Assembly: GCF_039540515.1 (NCBI RefSeq)
Contig: NZ_BAABFA010000008.1
Span: 341,002 to 405,001, forward strand
Length of the DNA stretch: 64,000 bases
Direction of reading: 5' to 3'
Source: Nemorincola caseinilytica
Lineage (GTDB): Bacteria; Bacteroidota; Bacteroidia; Chitinophagales; Chitinophagaceae
Shown here piece after piece: positions 34,440 through 43,879 of the stretch. Position numbers and translations under genes: made by a program. Numbering within the stretch: position 1 is the stretch's first letter; each line of letters starts with the position of its first letter. The notes beneath the pieces are model-generated. The model was not told where the DNA came from. It saw only the letters and a list, made by a program, of their open reading frames with translations, and searched no databases.

Positions 34440-35855
34440 GTGGGAAACACAAATTACAGCTTTTTCCAGGGCGTTGAGCGCAACTTCGACAAGGCGGCGA
34501 AATTCACCCGCTTTGAACCAGGCATACTTCAGCAGATAAAAGTGTGCAACTCGGTATACAGTATGAAATTCCCTGTTCGCATCGGCGACAACATCGAGGT
34601 GATAGAAGCATATCGTGTACAGCACTCGCACCACAAGCTGCCATGCAAGGGCGGTATACGCTACAGCATGGATGTGAACCAGGACGAAGTGATGGCGCTT
34701 GCTGCCCTGATGACCTACAAATGCGCTATAGTGAACGTGCCTTTCGGCGGCGCTAAGGGAGGTATCAAGATCAACCCCAAGAACTACTCTGTTTTCGAAC
34801 TGGAAAAAATAACACGCCGTTATGCGAGCGAGCTGGTGAAGAAGAACTTCATAGGCCCCGGCATAGACGTTCCCGCACCTGACTACGGTACAGGTGGCCG
34901 CGAAATGAGCTGGATAGTAGATACTTACGCCTCTCTGAAACCCGGCGAAGTAGATGCACTGGCATGTATCACCGGCAAGCCTGTGACACAGGGTGGTGTG
35001 CGTGGCCGTACCGAGGCTACCGGCCTGGGTGTATACTACGGTGTACGCGAGGTGTGCAACACTGCCGAAGATATGAAGAGGCTGGGCCTGCCTGTAGGCA
35101 TAGAAGGCAAGAAGGTGATAGTACAGGGCCTGGGCAATGTGGGCTACCACGCTGCCAAGTTCTTCTACGATAATGGCGCTATAGTAGTAGGTCTGGCCGA
35201 ATATGAGGGCGGTATCTACAACGAAAAAGGCCTGGATGTGTACAAAGTGGTAGAACACCGCAAGACCACAGGTTCTATACTCAACTTCCCCGGCGCTACC
35301 AATATGCCTAGCAGCGGCGCTACACTGGAGCAGCCTTGCGACATACTGATACCTGCAGCGCTTGAGAACGTGGTGAACGCCGAGAATGCTGCGCGTATAC
35401 AGGCCAAGATAATAGGCGAGGGCGCTAACGGCCCGCTGACCCCCGAGGCCGATGAGATACTGAACAAAAAAGGTGCCATAGTGGTGCCTGATATGTACCT
35501 GAATGCAGGTGGTGTTACCGTATCATACTTCGAGTGGCTGAAGAACCTGAGCCATGTACGCTTTGGCCGTATGGACAAGCGTTTCAGCGAGAACCAGAAC
35601 ACATCTATACTGCAGGCCGTAGAAGGTCTTACAGGCAAAAGGGTAACTGACATAGAGCGCAAGCAACTGCTCCATGGCCCCGATGAAGTAGACCTGGTAT
35701 ACTCTGGCCTGGAAGACACTATGATAGGCTCTTACCATGAGATACGCGAGGCGCTTCTGAGCCTTGATAACTCTGTAGATATGCGTACAGCCGCCTTCAC
35801 TGTGGCCATCAACAAAGTTGGTGTGTCTTACGAAGAGCTGGGTATCTTCCCATAA
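34440..35855 (+). CDS. gdhA: glutamate dehydrogenase (Glu/Leu/Phe/Val dehydrogenase family)
   Basis: A 471-residue soluble enzyme that interconverts glutamate with 2-oxoglutarate and ammonia. Visible features are HKLPCKGGIRY, the Lys-containing VPFGGAKGGI active-site segment, PAPDYGTGGREM, and the nucleotide-binding VIVQGLGNVG (GxGNVG). The cofactor (NAD or NADP) cannot be fixed by eye. It starts at GTG 34440, 49 bases after the CcmD-like gene. No separate promoter was obvious, so it may be co-transcribed with ccmCD. A terminator follows. Confidence 0.92.
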   Translation: MGNTNYSFFQGVERNFDKAAKFTRFEPGILQQIKVCNSVYSMKFPVRIGDNIEVIEAYRVQHSHHKLPCKGGIRYSMDVNQDEVMALAALMTYKCAIVNVPFGGAKGGIKINPKNYSVFELEKITRRYASELVKKNFIGPGIDVPAPDYGTGGREMSWIVDTYASLKPGEVDALACITGKPVTQGGVRGRTEATGLGVYYGVREVCNTAEDMKRLGLPVGIEGKKVIVQGLGNVGYHAAKFFYDNGAIVVGLAEYEGGIYNEKGLDVYKVVEHRKTTGSILNFPGATNMPSSGATLEQPCDILIPAALENVVNAENAARIQAKIIGEGANGPLTPEADEILNKKGAIVVPDMYLNAGGVTVSYFEWLKNLSHVRFGRMDKRFSENQNTSILQAVEGLTGKRVTDIERKQLLHGPDEVDLVYSGLEDTMIGSYHEIREALLSLDNSVDMRTAAFTVAINKVGVSYEELGIFP

Positions 35856-35878
35856 TCGCACCAAAATATCAGATAGTT

Positions 35879-35910
35879 ATAAGGGCTGCCATATGGCGGC
35901 CCTTATTCAT
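35879..35910 (+). terminator. terminator after glutamate dehydrogenase
   Basis: A 12-bp stem (35879-35890 with 35895-35906, one T-G pair) and an ATAT loop, followed by TTCATT. It lies 23 bases after the stop. Confidence 0.75.
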
Positions 35911-35980
35911 TATGGTGGTAAGCGACCGTCCTATGGTAGCACACAGCGGATGTATGGGGGCAAAAAGGATGTAGATAGTA

Positions 35981-36014
35981 TCTCCCTCTTCTTCGGAGAG
36001 GGGGCAGGGGAGAG
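35981..36014. repeat. candidate intergenic repeat (CCCTCT hairpin plus G-rich tail)
   Basis: A CCCTCT/AGAGGG hairpin (35984-35989 with 35997-36002) is followed by GGCAGGGGAGAGG. I recall similar sequences repeated between genes in other Bacteroidota genomes. Only one copy was noticed in this window, so the call rests on memory of the pattern. Confidence 0.35.
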
Positions 36015-36030
36015 GTACAGTCTATACACA

Positions 36031-36060
36031 AAAAGAACGCCCGGCACAAAGCCGGGCGTT
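36031..36060 (-). terminator. terminator of the SBBP propeller protein gene
   Basis: A 10-bp perfect stem (36036-36045 with 36051-36060, loop ACAAA). Read on the minus strand it ends in CTTTTTG, 25 bases after the stop codon of the 36085-39831 gene. Confidence 0.85.
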
Positions 36061-36084
36061 TCGGTAGTCTTGTTAGTGCTTGAA

Positions 36085-39000
36085 TTACTTCTCTACAGAG
36101 AACCTGATGGTCTTGCTGAGGCCATCGGTGCTCAGCTGCAGCATATATATACCGGGCGTCAGGTCGCTCAGGCCTACTGCTTTGGTGAAAGCGCCGTTCT
36201 GCACCTGTACCTGGTCGCGCAGTACCACCTGGCCTACGGCATTTACCACAGCTATAGAAAGCACGTTCACATCTGCACCGGCTATGCTGCCCTTCAGGGT
36301 GAAGGTGCCCGTGTTGGGGTTGGGGAATACCTCTATGCTGCTCAGTTCTGGTGCCACACCTGCAACTGCAGTGTTAGGATGCACTACCAGTACATTGCTT
36401 CTGCCTATTGCAGGCGTTACGCAAGACATGGTAGGTGTGATGGTGAGCGATATGGTATCGTATACCGTCACATTGTGCAGTGTATAGGTAGTATTGGTAG
36501 CGCCGGGTATATCGCTTCCGTTGCGCATCCACTGGTAGCCCGGTGCTATGCCCGCATTGTATACCGCCGATGTGAATACCACGCTGTCATGCGGGTTCAC
36601 CGATACGCCGGGGTTGGCAAATATATATACCATCAGCTCGTTCGCTATCACATTCATCTTTATGGGGTTGCTTACGGCCACGGCAGGTGCAGGGCAGTCT
36701 GCATCGCTTGTCATCTCGCATGTGATGATATTGCCATCGGTGAGCGAGGACGATGCCCATGTGGTAGACAGTGCGCCTACTACAGGCATGCCGTTCACCT
36801 TCCACTGGAACAGGGGTGATACACCCGAATTGAACGGCATGGAAGAGAAATTCACCAGTGTGCCGCCGCATATAGTATCGTTGGGCGTTACCGATATGGT
36901 GATGCCCGTAGGTGTGTTAGGCGTCACGGTCACATTTATGGTAGTGGCCAGCGATACGCAGCCATCTACAGTATCTGTTACAGAGTATATACCTGCGTTG
37001 GCAGCGCTCAGCGGGCTTACTGTGGGGTTCTGCAGGGCAGAGGAGAAGCCCGCAGGGCCTGTCCATGCATAAGTGGCTGTGGTCACTATACCAGTATCGG
37101 CAAAGAGGTAGAGGGTGCCGCCATTACAGTTCACGGTGCTGGCCGCGGCTACCGGTGCGGGTGGTGTGGTGTTGTTCACCACTACGTTCACGGTGTTCAC
37201 ATTGGCAGGGCAGCCATTATGCGTGGTGGTAAGGGTGTATACGCCGGCATCGGTAAGGGTCATGCCCGGGCGGGTAGTGCTGGCCGTGGCTGCCGCGAAA
37301 CCACCCGGGCCGCTCCACGAATAGCTGGAGATAGACCATGTGGCCGTACCGCTCAGCGCCAGTGTATTGCCTACGCATACGGGGCTGTTCGATGTAATGG
37401 TCACAGCGGGCAGTGCTGCCACAATAGCTATGTTCTTGAAGTTGTCGGGAGAGATGTATGCAGGTGCCGTGCCTGTTATGCGTATGCGGTAACCCGTACC
37501 TGCCGGTGTGCCCGCAGGTATGGTGCAGGTGATATTGCCCGATGTGGACGATACTGCCGTACCTATATTAACAGGGGCAGCAAAGCTGCCTGCAGCATTA
37601 GAAAGCTGTGCGGTGAAGGTATTGCCCGCCCTGAAGTTGATGTTCACAGCATAGGGCAGCGTCAGCGTACCGCCTGCGCATATCAGTGTATCTATATAAG
37701 GCTGGTTGATGAGGGCGAAAGTATCTATCCGGAACTTGGTAAGGAAGGCATCGTATGCGCCGCCGCCATAGGCCGTTTGTGCTGCGCCTGCAGTGGCTAT
37801 GCCTGTGATGTTGGCCGTACGGCCTGCCATCAGTATATCGCCGCCGGTGCCGCATATTATGCCCAGTGCATGGTCGTTGACCGCATTGCCGAAATACGAT
37901 CCCCATATCTTCTGGCCCAGCGTAGATGTATATTTTGCCGAGAACGCATCGAAGTTGCCGCCGATAGTGGTCTGTAGTGCGCCGGGAGTGGCTATGCCTG
38001 TAGTGCTAAGCGTACCGCCTGCAACTACCAAATGGCCCAGAGGATCAAGGCAAATGCTTTCTGCATAGTCCAGGTCGGGGCCGCCTATATAGGTGCTCCA
38101 CCTGCGTACACCCGCAGTGGTGAACTGCGCTACAAAGCCATCCTGCGTACCGCCGCCATAGGTGGTCTGCTGTGCATTGGTGCTGGCTATGCCTGATGTG
38201 CTAGTGGTATAGCCCACAATGCCCAGGTCGCCGGTAGCGGTGCGGCATACCATCTGCACGCCCTGATCGGTACCGGGGCCGCCGAAGTAAGTACCCCATG
38301 AGCGGGTAGTACCTGTAGTGTTCAGCATACCTATAAAGGCGTCGTTGGCGCCGCTGAGTGCGGCCTGGTGTGCGCCCGCTGTGGCTATGTTGGTTATACT
38401 GGTGGTCTGGCCGGTAATGTATACGTTATTGGTAGCATCGCAGGCCACAGAGTAGCCCTCATCCACCCCGGTACCGCCATAGTAGGTAGAGAACATGATG
38501 GTACCCGTACCCGAAGGACCGTTGAACTTGGCCACAAAGGCATCGGCAGAGCCGCTGCGCGCCGCCTGGAACACACCAGCAGTGGCTATCAGCGTAGCGC
38601 TCTCGGTACGGCCGGTGATATATACGTTGTTCGCCGGGTCTAGCGTTATGCCATTTATGTAGTCGTTGCCGGGACCACCATAGTAGGTGCTCCACTGCCT
38701 GGCGCCATTGTTGTTTATCTTGAAGATAAAGCCGTCTATGAGACCGCTGTTGGCGCCACGGTAGGCGCCGCCTGTGGCAAGGCCCGCAGAGCCTGTGGTA
38801 GAGCCGCCTAGGTATATGGCCGCTGCTGTACCGTCTGTGGCCAGGCAGGTGCCACGGTCGTTGCCGGTACCACCAAAGTAGGTGGTGAACTGGCGTACGC
38901 CGTTCTGGTCGTACTTCGATATGAAGGCATCATAGTTGCCCCCGAATACAGTGCTGTATGGGGCATTGGGCATACCGATGGTAAAGCCCAGACCCGTAGA

Positions 39001-39831
39001 TGCGGTATAACCGCCTATGTATACGTTATTGCCCGGGCTCACCTTTACGCAGGTGGCCACATCTTCATTGGCACCGCCAAAGTAGGTAGACCACTGTATC
39101 ACAGGGTCTATCACCAGTGTACCATTGTGTTTGGCAGCATGGAAGCTCAGTACATTGCCATTCAGCCTGAAGTTGGCGGCTATGGCCTTGCCTGTGGCAT
39201 GCTCATATGCTATGGGTCTTTTCTCCTGTATACGGCCCATGGGCGTAGCTGCAGCTATGCCGCCGTCGGCCGTCAGGCGCAGCGAGGTAGCGCCATCATA
39301 TTTCAGCTTTATAAGGCTTGCATCTGCACCGGGGCGCACTACGAAGTCGTACTCTACATTATCGCCCTTTATATACAATACCCAATCTATACCGGGGTAT
39401 ACGTTCTGATAAGTGACCTTGCCGAAGGAGTGCGCGGTGATGCCGTTGGCGCCCGCAGTGTAGTATTGCTCGTAGTATTCTTTGGCATCGCTGGCCACTA
39501 CTTTTGCATGAGGGTCGGTGCCTAGGAGTGTTACACCCATACGGTAGGTCTTGAACACTGGTATCTCGGCCTTAGGGTCTACCAGCTTCCTGAACTGGTA
39601 GTGCAGTTGACCATTGCCTATATAAAGGTTCATACCCGGAGTGGACATCTTATATTGAATGGCAGTAAGCGGTTTGCCGTTATTGTCTACAAGCTGGCCT
39701 TTGTTCTCTATGAAAGACAAGGGTTTTTGCAGGTCCTGGCCCGCTACCGGTACGGCATTCTTTGCCAGGGCAGACAAAGACAGGATACAGCCCATGGAAA
39801 GGGCCATGCATTTTGTACCACTCAAATACAT
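36085..39831 (-). CDS. SBBP beta-propeller surface protein with Ig-like modules and T9SS type A sorting domain
   Basis: A 1248-residue secreted protein. A signal peptide ends near residue 24 (SALAK). Residues about 35-245 form a DUF7948-type domain (FIENKGQ, YPGIDWVLY, LVIDPVIQWST). Seven SBBP repeats follow, each starting with a WSTYFGG-like motif and containing NVYI.G.T; seven units would close one beta-propeller. Then come a beta-rich linker, Ig-like/PKD modules with paired Cys (residues about 775-1155), and a T9SS type A domain with VFPNPNTGTF and GIYMLQL. The final modules resemble those of the 3885 giant protein. The role may be adhesion or polymer binding; the ligand is unknown. A terminator lies 25 bases downstream. 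Confidence 0.85.
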   Translation of the reverse strand: MYLSGTKCMALSMGCILSLSALAKNAVPVAGQDLQKPLSFIENKGQLVDNNGKPLTAIQYKMSTPGMNLYIGNGQLHYQFRKLVDPKAEIPVFKTYRMGVTLLGTDPHAKVVASDAKEYYEQYYTAGANGITAHSFGKVTYQNVYPGIDWVLYIKGDNVEYDFVVRPGADASLIKLKYDGATSLRLTADGGIAAATPMGRIQEKRPIAYEHATGKAIAANFRLNGNVLSFHAAKHNGTLVIDPVIQWSTYFGGANEDVATCVKVSPGNNVYIGGYTASTGLGFTIGMPNAPYSTVFGGNYDAFISKYDQNGVRQFTTYFGGTGNDRGTCLATDGTAAAIYLGGSTTGSAGLATGGAYRGANSGLIDGFIFKINNNGARQWSTYYGGPGNDYINGITLDPANNVYITGRTESATLIATAGVFQAARSGSADAFVAKFNGPSGTGTIMFSTYYGGTGVDEGYSVACDATNNVYITGQTTSITNIATAGAHQAALSGANDAFIGMLNTTGTTRSWGTYFGGPGTDQGVQMVCRTATGDLGIVGYTTSTSGIASTNAQQTTYGGGTQDGFVAQFTTAGVRRWSTYIGGPDLDYAESICLDPLGHLVVAGGTLSTTGIATPGALQTTIGGNFDAFSAKYTSTLGQKIWGSYFGNAVNDHALGIICGTGGDILMAGRTANITGIATAGAAQTAYGGGAYDAFLTKFRIDTFALINQPYIDTLICAGGTLTLPYAVNINFRAGNTFTAQLSNAAGSFAAPVNIGTAVSSTSGNITCTIPAGTPAGTGYRIRITGTAPAYISPDNFKNIAIVAALPAVTITSNSPVCVGNTLALSGTATWSISSYSWSGPGGFAAATASTTRPGMTLTDAGVYTLTTTHNGCPANVNTVNVVVNNTTPPAPVAAASTVNCNGGTLYLFADTGIVTTATYAWTGPAGFSSALQNPTVSPLSAANAGIYSVTDTVDGCVSLATTINVTVTPNTPTGITISVTPNDTICGGTLVNFSSMPFNSGVSPLFQWKVNGMPVVGALSTTWASSSLTDGNIITCEMTSDADCPAPAVAVSNPIKMNVIANELMVYIFANPGVSVNPHDSVVFTSAVYNAGIAPGYQWMRNGSDIPGATNTTYTLHNVTVYDTISLTITPTMSCVTPAIGRSNVLVVHPNTAVAGVAPELSSIEVFPNPNTGTFTLKGSIAGADVNVLSIAVVNAVGQVVLRDQVQVQNGAFTKAVGLSDLTPGIYMLQLSTDGLSKTIRFSVEK

Positions 39832-40141
39832 ATATAGGTATTTTTAGTTTAAAATATACAGACTGCAAAATAAGAAATATAATTGGCATTTTCTATCGAT
39901 ATGCCAAAAACCGCAAAAGGGCCGCAGAATGCAGCCGATGGTACAGTATAAAGGAGTAGGAAAGACTACTGCATGTTGCCGGAAAAGACCGTGGACGGAG
40001 CTTCGGGGACATGTTTCGTTCTGGTTCTGCACACATATACTGTTGTATATGCTACAAAGATGAGCCAGGGCATTATTTTCAAATAGCGGAGCGTAAGTAA
40101 GGGGATAACTTGGAATATATATAGCACAATAATTGTGCCAA
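39832..40141. other. 310-bp intergenic region without a gene
   Basis: No supported gene. It contains an AT-rich leader for the SBBP gene (39832-39900), a perfect 7-bp inverted repeat CATATAC-TGTT-GTATATG at 40034-40051, and a second GCACAAT-A-ATTGTGC hairpin at 40124-40138 just beyond the stop of the acetyltransferase gene, which may serve as its terminator. Nothing else was seen. Confidence 0.5.
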
Positions 40142-40702
40142 CTATCCCTTGAGCGGCGTGAGGATGGCAAAGCAGGCCGTATCGTAGAATACTCCCTCAT
40201 AGAAATAGTTCTCGCGCTGGTAGCCCTCCTGTACAAAGCCGCAACGCTCCAGCACCCTCTGCGATGCCGTATTGCCCGGGTCTATATTGGCCTCTATGGT
40301 ATGCAGCCCCATGGTGCCGAAGCCATAGTTCAACACGGCTGTCAGGGCCTCCTGCATCAGGCCACGGCCCTGGTACTGTGTCATTAGTGCATAACCCAGC
40401 TCGCCGCGGTAGTGCTCCTTCATAAGGCGCCATATGGCGGTGGTGCCTATCATCTTTGTTCTGTCCTCTCGCAGGCAAATACCCCACGATATGCAGTCGT
40501 TGCTGTCTATAGTGCCGTCTACGCGGTCTATGAAGGCTATTGCCTCGTCCATATTGGCGCATATAGGGCGTTTCACATACTCCATCATCTGCGCATCGCT
40601 GCGAATAAAGAGTATCTCAGGCGCGTCGGCATGCGTCACCCGGCGCAGCACCAGCCGCTCTGTAACAAGCTCGGGAAAGGGTGTGAAGTTAACGGTAAGC
40701 AT
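40142..40702 (-). CDS. GNAT family N-acetyltransferase (RimJ/RimL-like)
   Basis: A 186-residue acetyltransferase of the RimJ/RimL type. N-terminal TERLVLRRVTHADAPEIL, central MIGTTAIWRL and ELGYALMTQYQGRGLMQEA (the acetyl-CoA loop, Q-G-R-G-L-M) are all present, followed by IDPGNTASQRVLERCGFVQEG. All elements of an active enzyme are intact. Members acetylate ribosomal proteins, other N-termini or small molecules; the substrate here is not predictable. It is distinct from the acetyltransferase at 3038-3628, which has a weaker cofactor loop. Confidence 0.88.
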   Translation of the reverse strand: MLTVNFTPFPELVTERLVLRRVTHADAPEILFIRSDAQMMEYVKRPICANMDEAIAFIDRVDGTIDSNDCISWGICLREDRTKMIGTTAIWRLMKEHYRGELGYALMTQYQGRGLMQEALTAVLNYGFGTMGLHTIEANIDPGNTASQRVLERCGFVQEGYQRENYFYEGVFYDTACFAILTPLKG

Positions 40703-40859
40703 AGTGTGTCAAAAATAGGGAAAGCGTATTTCATGCAAAGACATACTTCAGTTCGTTTGCCGATCACAGATCGGTTCTTTTATGGGACACGGGTCGGCCA
40801 TCGCGCTGGGCCACGCCCCAGACCCGCGCCAGTGGGAAATAGGGTATTGTGCCGCATTC

Positions 40860-43718
40860 TTACAGGTACTTGCCCGTGTAACTCTCTTTTACCTTCCTTA
40901 GGCCCGCCGGTGGACCTTCGTAAAGCACATAGCCGCCGCCTATGCCGCCTTCGGGGCCTATGTCTATCACATGGTCGGCGCACTTTATCACATCGGTATT
41001 GTGCTCTATCACCAGTATAGAGTGTCCCTGTTCTATAAGCGCATCGAAAGAGCCCAGCAGCTTGCTGATGTCGTGGAAATGCAGGCCTGTGGTAGGCTCG
41101 TCGAAGATGAAGAGCACCTTGTCCTTTGCCTTGCCCTTACCCAGGAAGGACGCCAGTTTCACACGCTGTGCCTCGCCACCGCTAAGGGTGTCGCTACTCT
41201 GGCCCAGCTTCACATAGCCCAGGCCTACATCGGTAAGGGGCTGCAGGGCCGTGGCCAGCTTCTTCTCTTCGGCAAAGAATGCTATGGCCTGGTCTACGCT
41301 CATCTCCAGCACATCGTATACGCTCTTGCCACGGTAGGTCACTTCCAGCACCTCTTCCTTGAAACGCTTGCCCTTGCACGATTCGCACAGCAGGTGCACA
41401 TCGGCCAGGAACTGCATCTCTACTATCACTTCGCCCTCGCCCTTGCAGGTATCACAGCGGCCGCCATCGGTATTGAAGGAGAAATGTTTTTCCTCGAAGC
41501 CGCGTATTTTTGCCAGTGGTTGCCTGGCATACAGCTTGCGTATCTCGTCGTATGCTTTTATATAGGTCACCGGGTTGCTGCGCGACGACTTCCCTATCGG
41601 GTTCTGGTCCACCATCTCTACCTGTGCTATATTGCCCAGGTCGCCCGATAGACTTTTGTATATACCCGGCCTGTCGGTACCCTCGCCATAGTGTTTCATA
41701 AGGGCAGGGTAGAGGGTCTGTTTTATAAGGGTGGTCTTGCCACTGCCGCTCACGCCTGTTACCACGCACAGCACGTTCAGCGGTATGTCCACGCTTATGT
41801 TCTTCAGGTTGTTCTGGCGGCAGCCTTCTATGCGTATCTTGCCTGTAGGCTTGCGCACTATGGCGGGCGCTTTTACCGACAGTGTGCCGCTCAGGTATTT
41901 GCCTGTCAGGCTGGCCTCGTTCGCCATCAGTTCCTTGTAGTGACCCGTGGCCACTACCTCGCCGCCCAGGTGGCTGGCCAGCGGACCCATGTCTATGATG
42001 TGGTCGGCATCGCGCATCATCATTTCGTCATGCTCCACCACTACCACGGTATTGCCCAGATCGCGCAGGGAGCGCAGCACACCTATCAGGCGCTCGGTAT
42101 CGCGGCTGTGCAGCCCTATGCTGGGCTCGTCAAGTATGTATAGCGAATCGGTAAGATTGCTGCCCAGGAACTTGGTAAGCTGTATGCGCTGGCTCTCCCC
42201 ACCCGATAGGGTATTGGCCAGGCGGCTCAGGGTCAGGTAGCTAAGGCCCACATCCAGCAGGGTCTTCATGCGCTGGTTCACTTCTATCAGTATGCGCTTG
42301 GCTATGGTGGCATCGTGCTCGCTCAGCCGCAGGTCATTGAGCCATACGGCCAGTTCATCGGCGGGCTTTACCATCAGGTCTGCTATGGGTGTGCCTGCCA
42401 CCCTCACATACAGTGCCTCTTTGCGCAGGCGGCTGCCCCTGCACTCGGGGCAGGTAGTGCGCCCTCGATAGCGGGCCTGCATCACGCGGTATTGCACCTT
42501 GTACAGGTTCTGCTCTACCATTCCAAAGAAGTCGTCTATACCGTTCACACGGTCGTTGCCGCGCCACAGCAACTCATATTCTGCGGCAGACAGATCGGCC
42601 ACAGGCTTGTGTATAGGGAAGTCGTAGCGCGAGGCGCTGCGTATGAACGCCTGCTGCCATTCGCTCATCTTCTCTCCGCGCCAGCAGGCCACTGCTCCAT
42701 CGTATATGCTTAGTGTTTTGTCGGGTATCACCAGGTCCTCGTCTATGCCCAGCACCTGTCCGAAGCCCTCGCACTTGGGGCATGCGCCATAGGGATTGTT
42801 GAACGAGAACATATTGGGCGTAGGCTCGTCGAATATCATGCCATCGGCCTCAAAGCGGTTGTTGAACGTATGTATGTCCTTGCCGTTCACTTCCACATGG
42901 CATTCGCCCTCGCTTTCGTAAAAGGCGGTCTGTATACTATCGGCCAGGCGGTGCAGGTCATCCTCGTCGGGCTGTTCCTTCACTACTATACGGTCTATCA
43001 GCAGGTACACCTTATGCTTGCCGGCCGATACCGTGCCTGCCAGTACATCTTCTATGCGCAGTGGGCGCTCGTCCACGGCAGGTACATATATCCTGCTGAA
43101 GCCCTTCTGCAGCAGTATGTTCAGCTCTTCCTCCAGCGTACGCTTGTAGCGCAGCACCAGCGGCACTATGAACTGCACCTTTGCGCCTACGGGCAGTGTG
43201 CCTACAAAGTCCACTACATCTGTCACCGTATCTTTCTTTACTTCCCTGCCGCTTATGGGCGAAAAGGTCTTGCCTATGCGGGCATACAGCAGGCGTAGGT
43301 AGTCATATATCTCCGTCATACTGCCCACGGTGCTGCGCGGGGTGCGTGTGGTCACCTTCTGCTCTATGGCTATGGCAGGGCATATGCCGTGTATGTGGTC
43401 CACATCGGGCTTGTCCATACGCATCAGGAACTGGCGTGCATATGCGCTCAGGCTTTCGGCATAGCGGCGCTGGCCTTCGGCAAAGAGTGTATCCATCGTC
43501 AGCGACGACTTGCCGCTGCCGCTCACGCCCGTCACTACCACCAGCTTATTGCGGGGTATGGATACATCCACATTCTTCAGGTTGTGCATGCGCGCACCCT
43601 TTATGAATATGCTGTCCTCTGTAGTGTTGTGTATGCTGCTGTCTGCCACCGGTGCGGCTGCTGTCTTCGTCCTTGCCGCCTTTGCGGGTCTGGCGGCCTT
43701 TGTTTTCTTTTCTGCCAT
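40860..43718 (-). CDS. uvrA: excinuclease ABC subunit UvrA
   Basis: A 952-residue UvrA, the damage-recognition ATPase of nucleotide excision repair. Two ABC modules are visible: Walker A GVSGSGKSS (residues 64-72) and GVSGSGKTT, with LSGGE signatures in both halves. Zinc-binding Cys pairs include CPECRGSRL and CDTCKGEGE with CESCKGKR. An N-terminal Lys/Ala-rich extension of about 35 residues is unusual but seen in some Bacteroidota. ATG 43718 is chosen because the promoter at 43733-43740 overlaps the longer alternative start. The gene ends far from any close downstream partner. Confidence 0.95.
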   Translation of the reverse strand: MAEKKTKAARPAKAARTKTAAAPVADSSIHNTTEDSIFIKGARMHNLKNVDVSIPRNKLVVVTGVSGSGKSSLTMDTLFAEGQRRYAESLSAYARQFLMRMDKPDVDHIHGICPAIAIEQKVTTRTPRSTVGSMTEIYDYLRLLYARIGKTFSPISGREVKKDTVTDVVDFVGTLPVGAKVQFIVPLVLRYKRTLEEELNILLQKGFSRIYVPAVDERPLRIEDVLAGTVSAGKHKVYLLIDRIVVKEQPDEDDLHRLADSIQTAFYESEGECHVEVNGKDIHTFNNRFEADGMIFDEPTPNMFSFNNPYGACPKCEGFGQVLGIDEDLVIPDKTLSIYDGAVACWRGEKMSEWQQAFIRSASRYDFPIHKPVADLSAAEYELLWRGNDRVNGIDDFFGMVEQNLYKVQYRVMQARYRGRTTCPECRGSRLRKEALYVRVAGTPIADLMVKPADELAVWLNDLRLSEHDATIAKRILIEVNQRMKTLLDVGLSYLTLSRLANTLSGGESQRIQLTKFLGSNLTDSLYILDEPSIGLHSRDTERLIGVLRSLRDLGNTVVVVEHDEMMMRDADHIIDMGPLASHLGGEVVATGHYKELMANEASLTGKYLSGTLSVKAPAIVRKPTGKIRIEGCRQNNLKNISVDIPLNVLCVVTGVSGSGKTTLIKQTLYPALMKHYGEGTDRPGIYKSLSGDLGNIAQVEMVDQNPIGKSSRSNPVTYIKAYDEIRKLYARQPLAKIRGFEEKHFSFNTDGGRCDTCKGEGEVIVEMQFLADVHLLCESCKGKRFKEEVLEVTYRGKSVYDVLEMSVDQAIAFFAEEKKLATALQPLTDVGLGYVKLGQSSDTLSGGEAQRVKLASFLGKGKAKDKVLFIFDEPTTGLHFHDISKLLGSFDALIEQGHSILVIEHNTDVIKCADHVIDIGPEGGIGGGYVLYEGPPAGLRKVKESYTGKYL

Positions 43719-43732
43719 AAATACTCCGGCCA

Positions 43733-43740
43733 CAAATTTA
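43733..43740 (-). promoter_or_regulatory. -7 promoter element of uvrA
   Basis: TAAATTTG on the minus strand matches TAnnTTTG, 14 bases before ATG 43718. No clear -33 element was seen. Its position rules out an in-frame start at 43733. Confidence 0.5.
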
Positions 43741-43799
43741 CGGGGGAATAGGCAGGCCCGGATGTTATTCCTCTTTTTTCTGCACTTGTTGCAATTTTT

Positions 43800-43879
43800 C
43801 TATATCAGATCGGTCTTGAAGACGGCCTGTAGATATTCTATGAAGCAGTCTATTAAATGCTCGTCAAAAAAATGTTCAT
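43800..43879 (-). pseudogene. possible remnant of an AbiEii-like nucleotidyltransferase gene
   Basis: A frame starting at ATG 43879 overlaps the stop of the upstream small gene by ATGA. It hits a 7-T run (7 A on the plus strand, 43866-43872) that shifts it. Adding one T gives MNIFFDEHLIDCFIEYLQA, like the N-terminus of MNT/AbiEii-type nucleotidyltransferases that are paired with small proteins of the upstream type. The frame then stops at 43800 after about 26 codons, next to the uvrA promoter, so most of the gene is missing. The homology is judged by eye only. Confidence 0.35.

Noticed and set aside
40760..40774. Short hairpin CCGATC-ACA-GATCGG followed by T-rich sequence
   Set aside because: Only 6 bp and no gene on the plus strand ends nearby; not enough to call a terminator.
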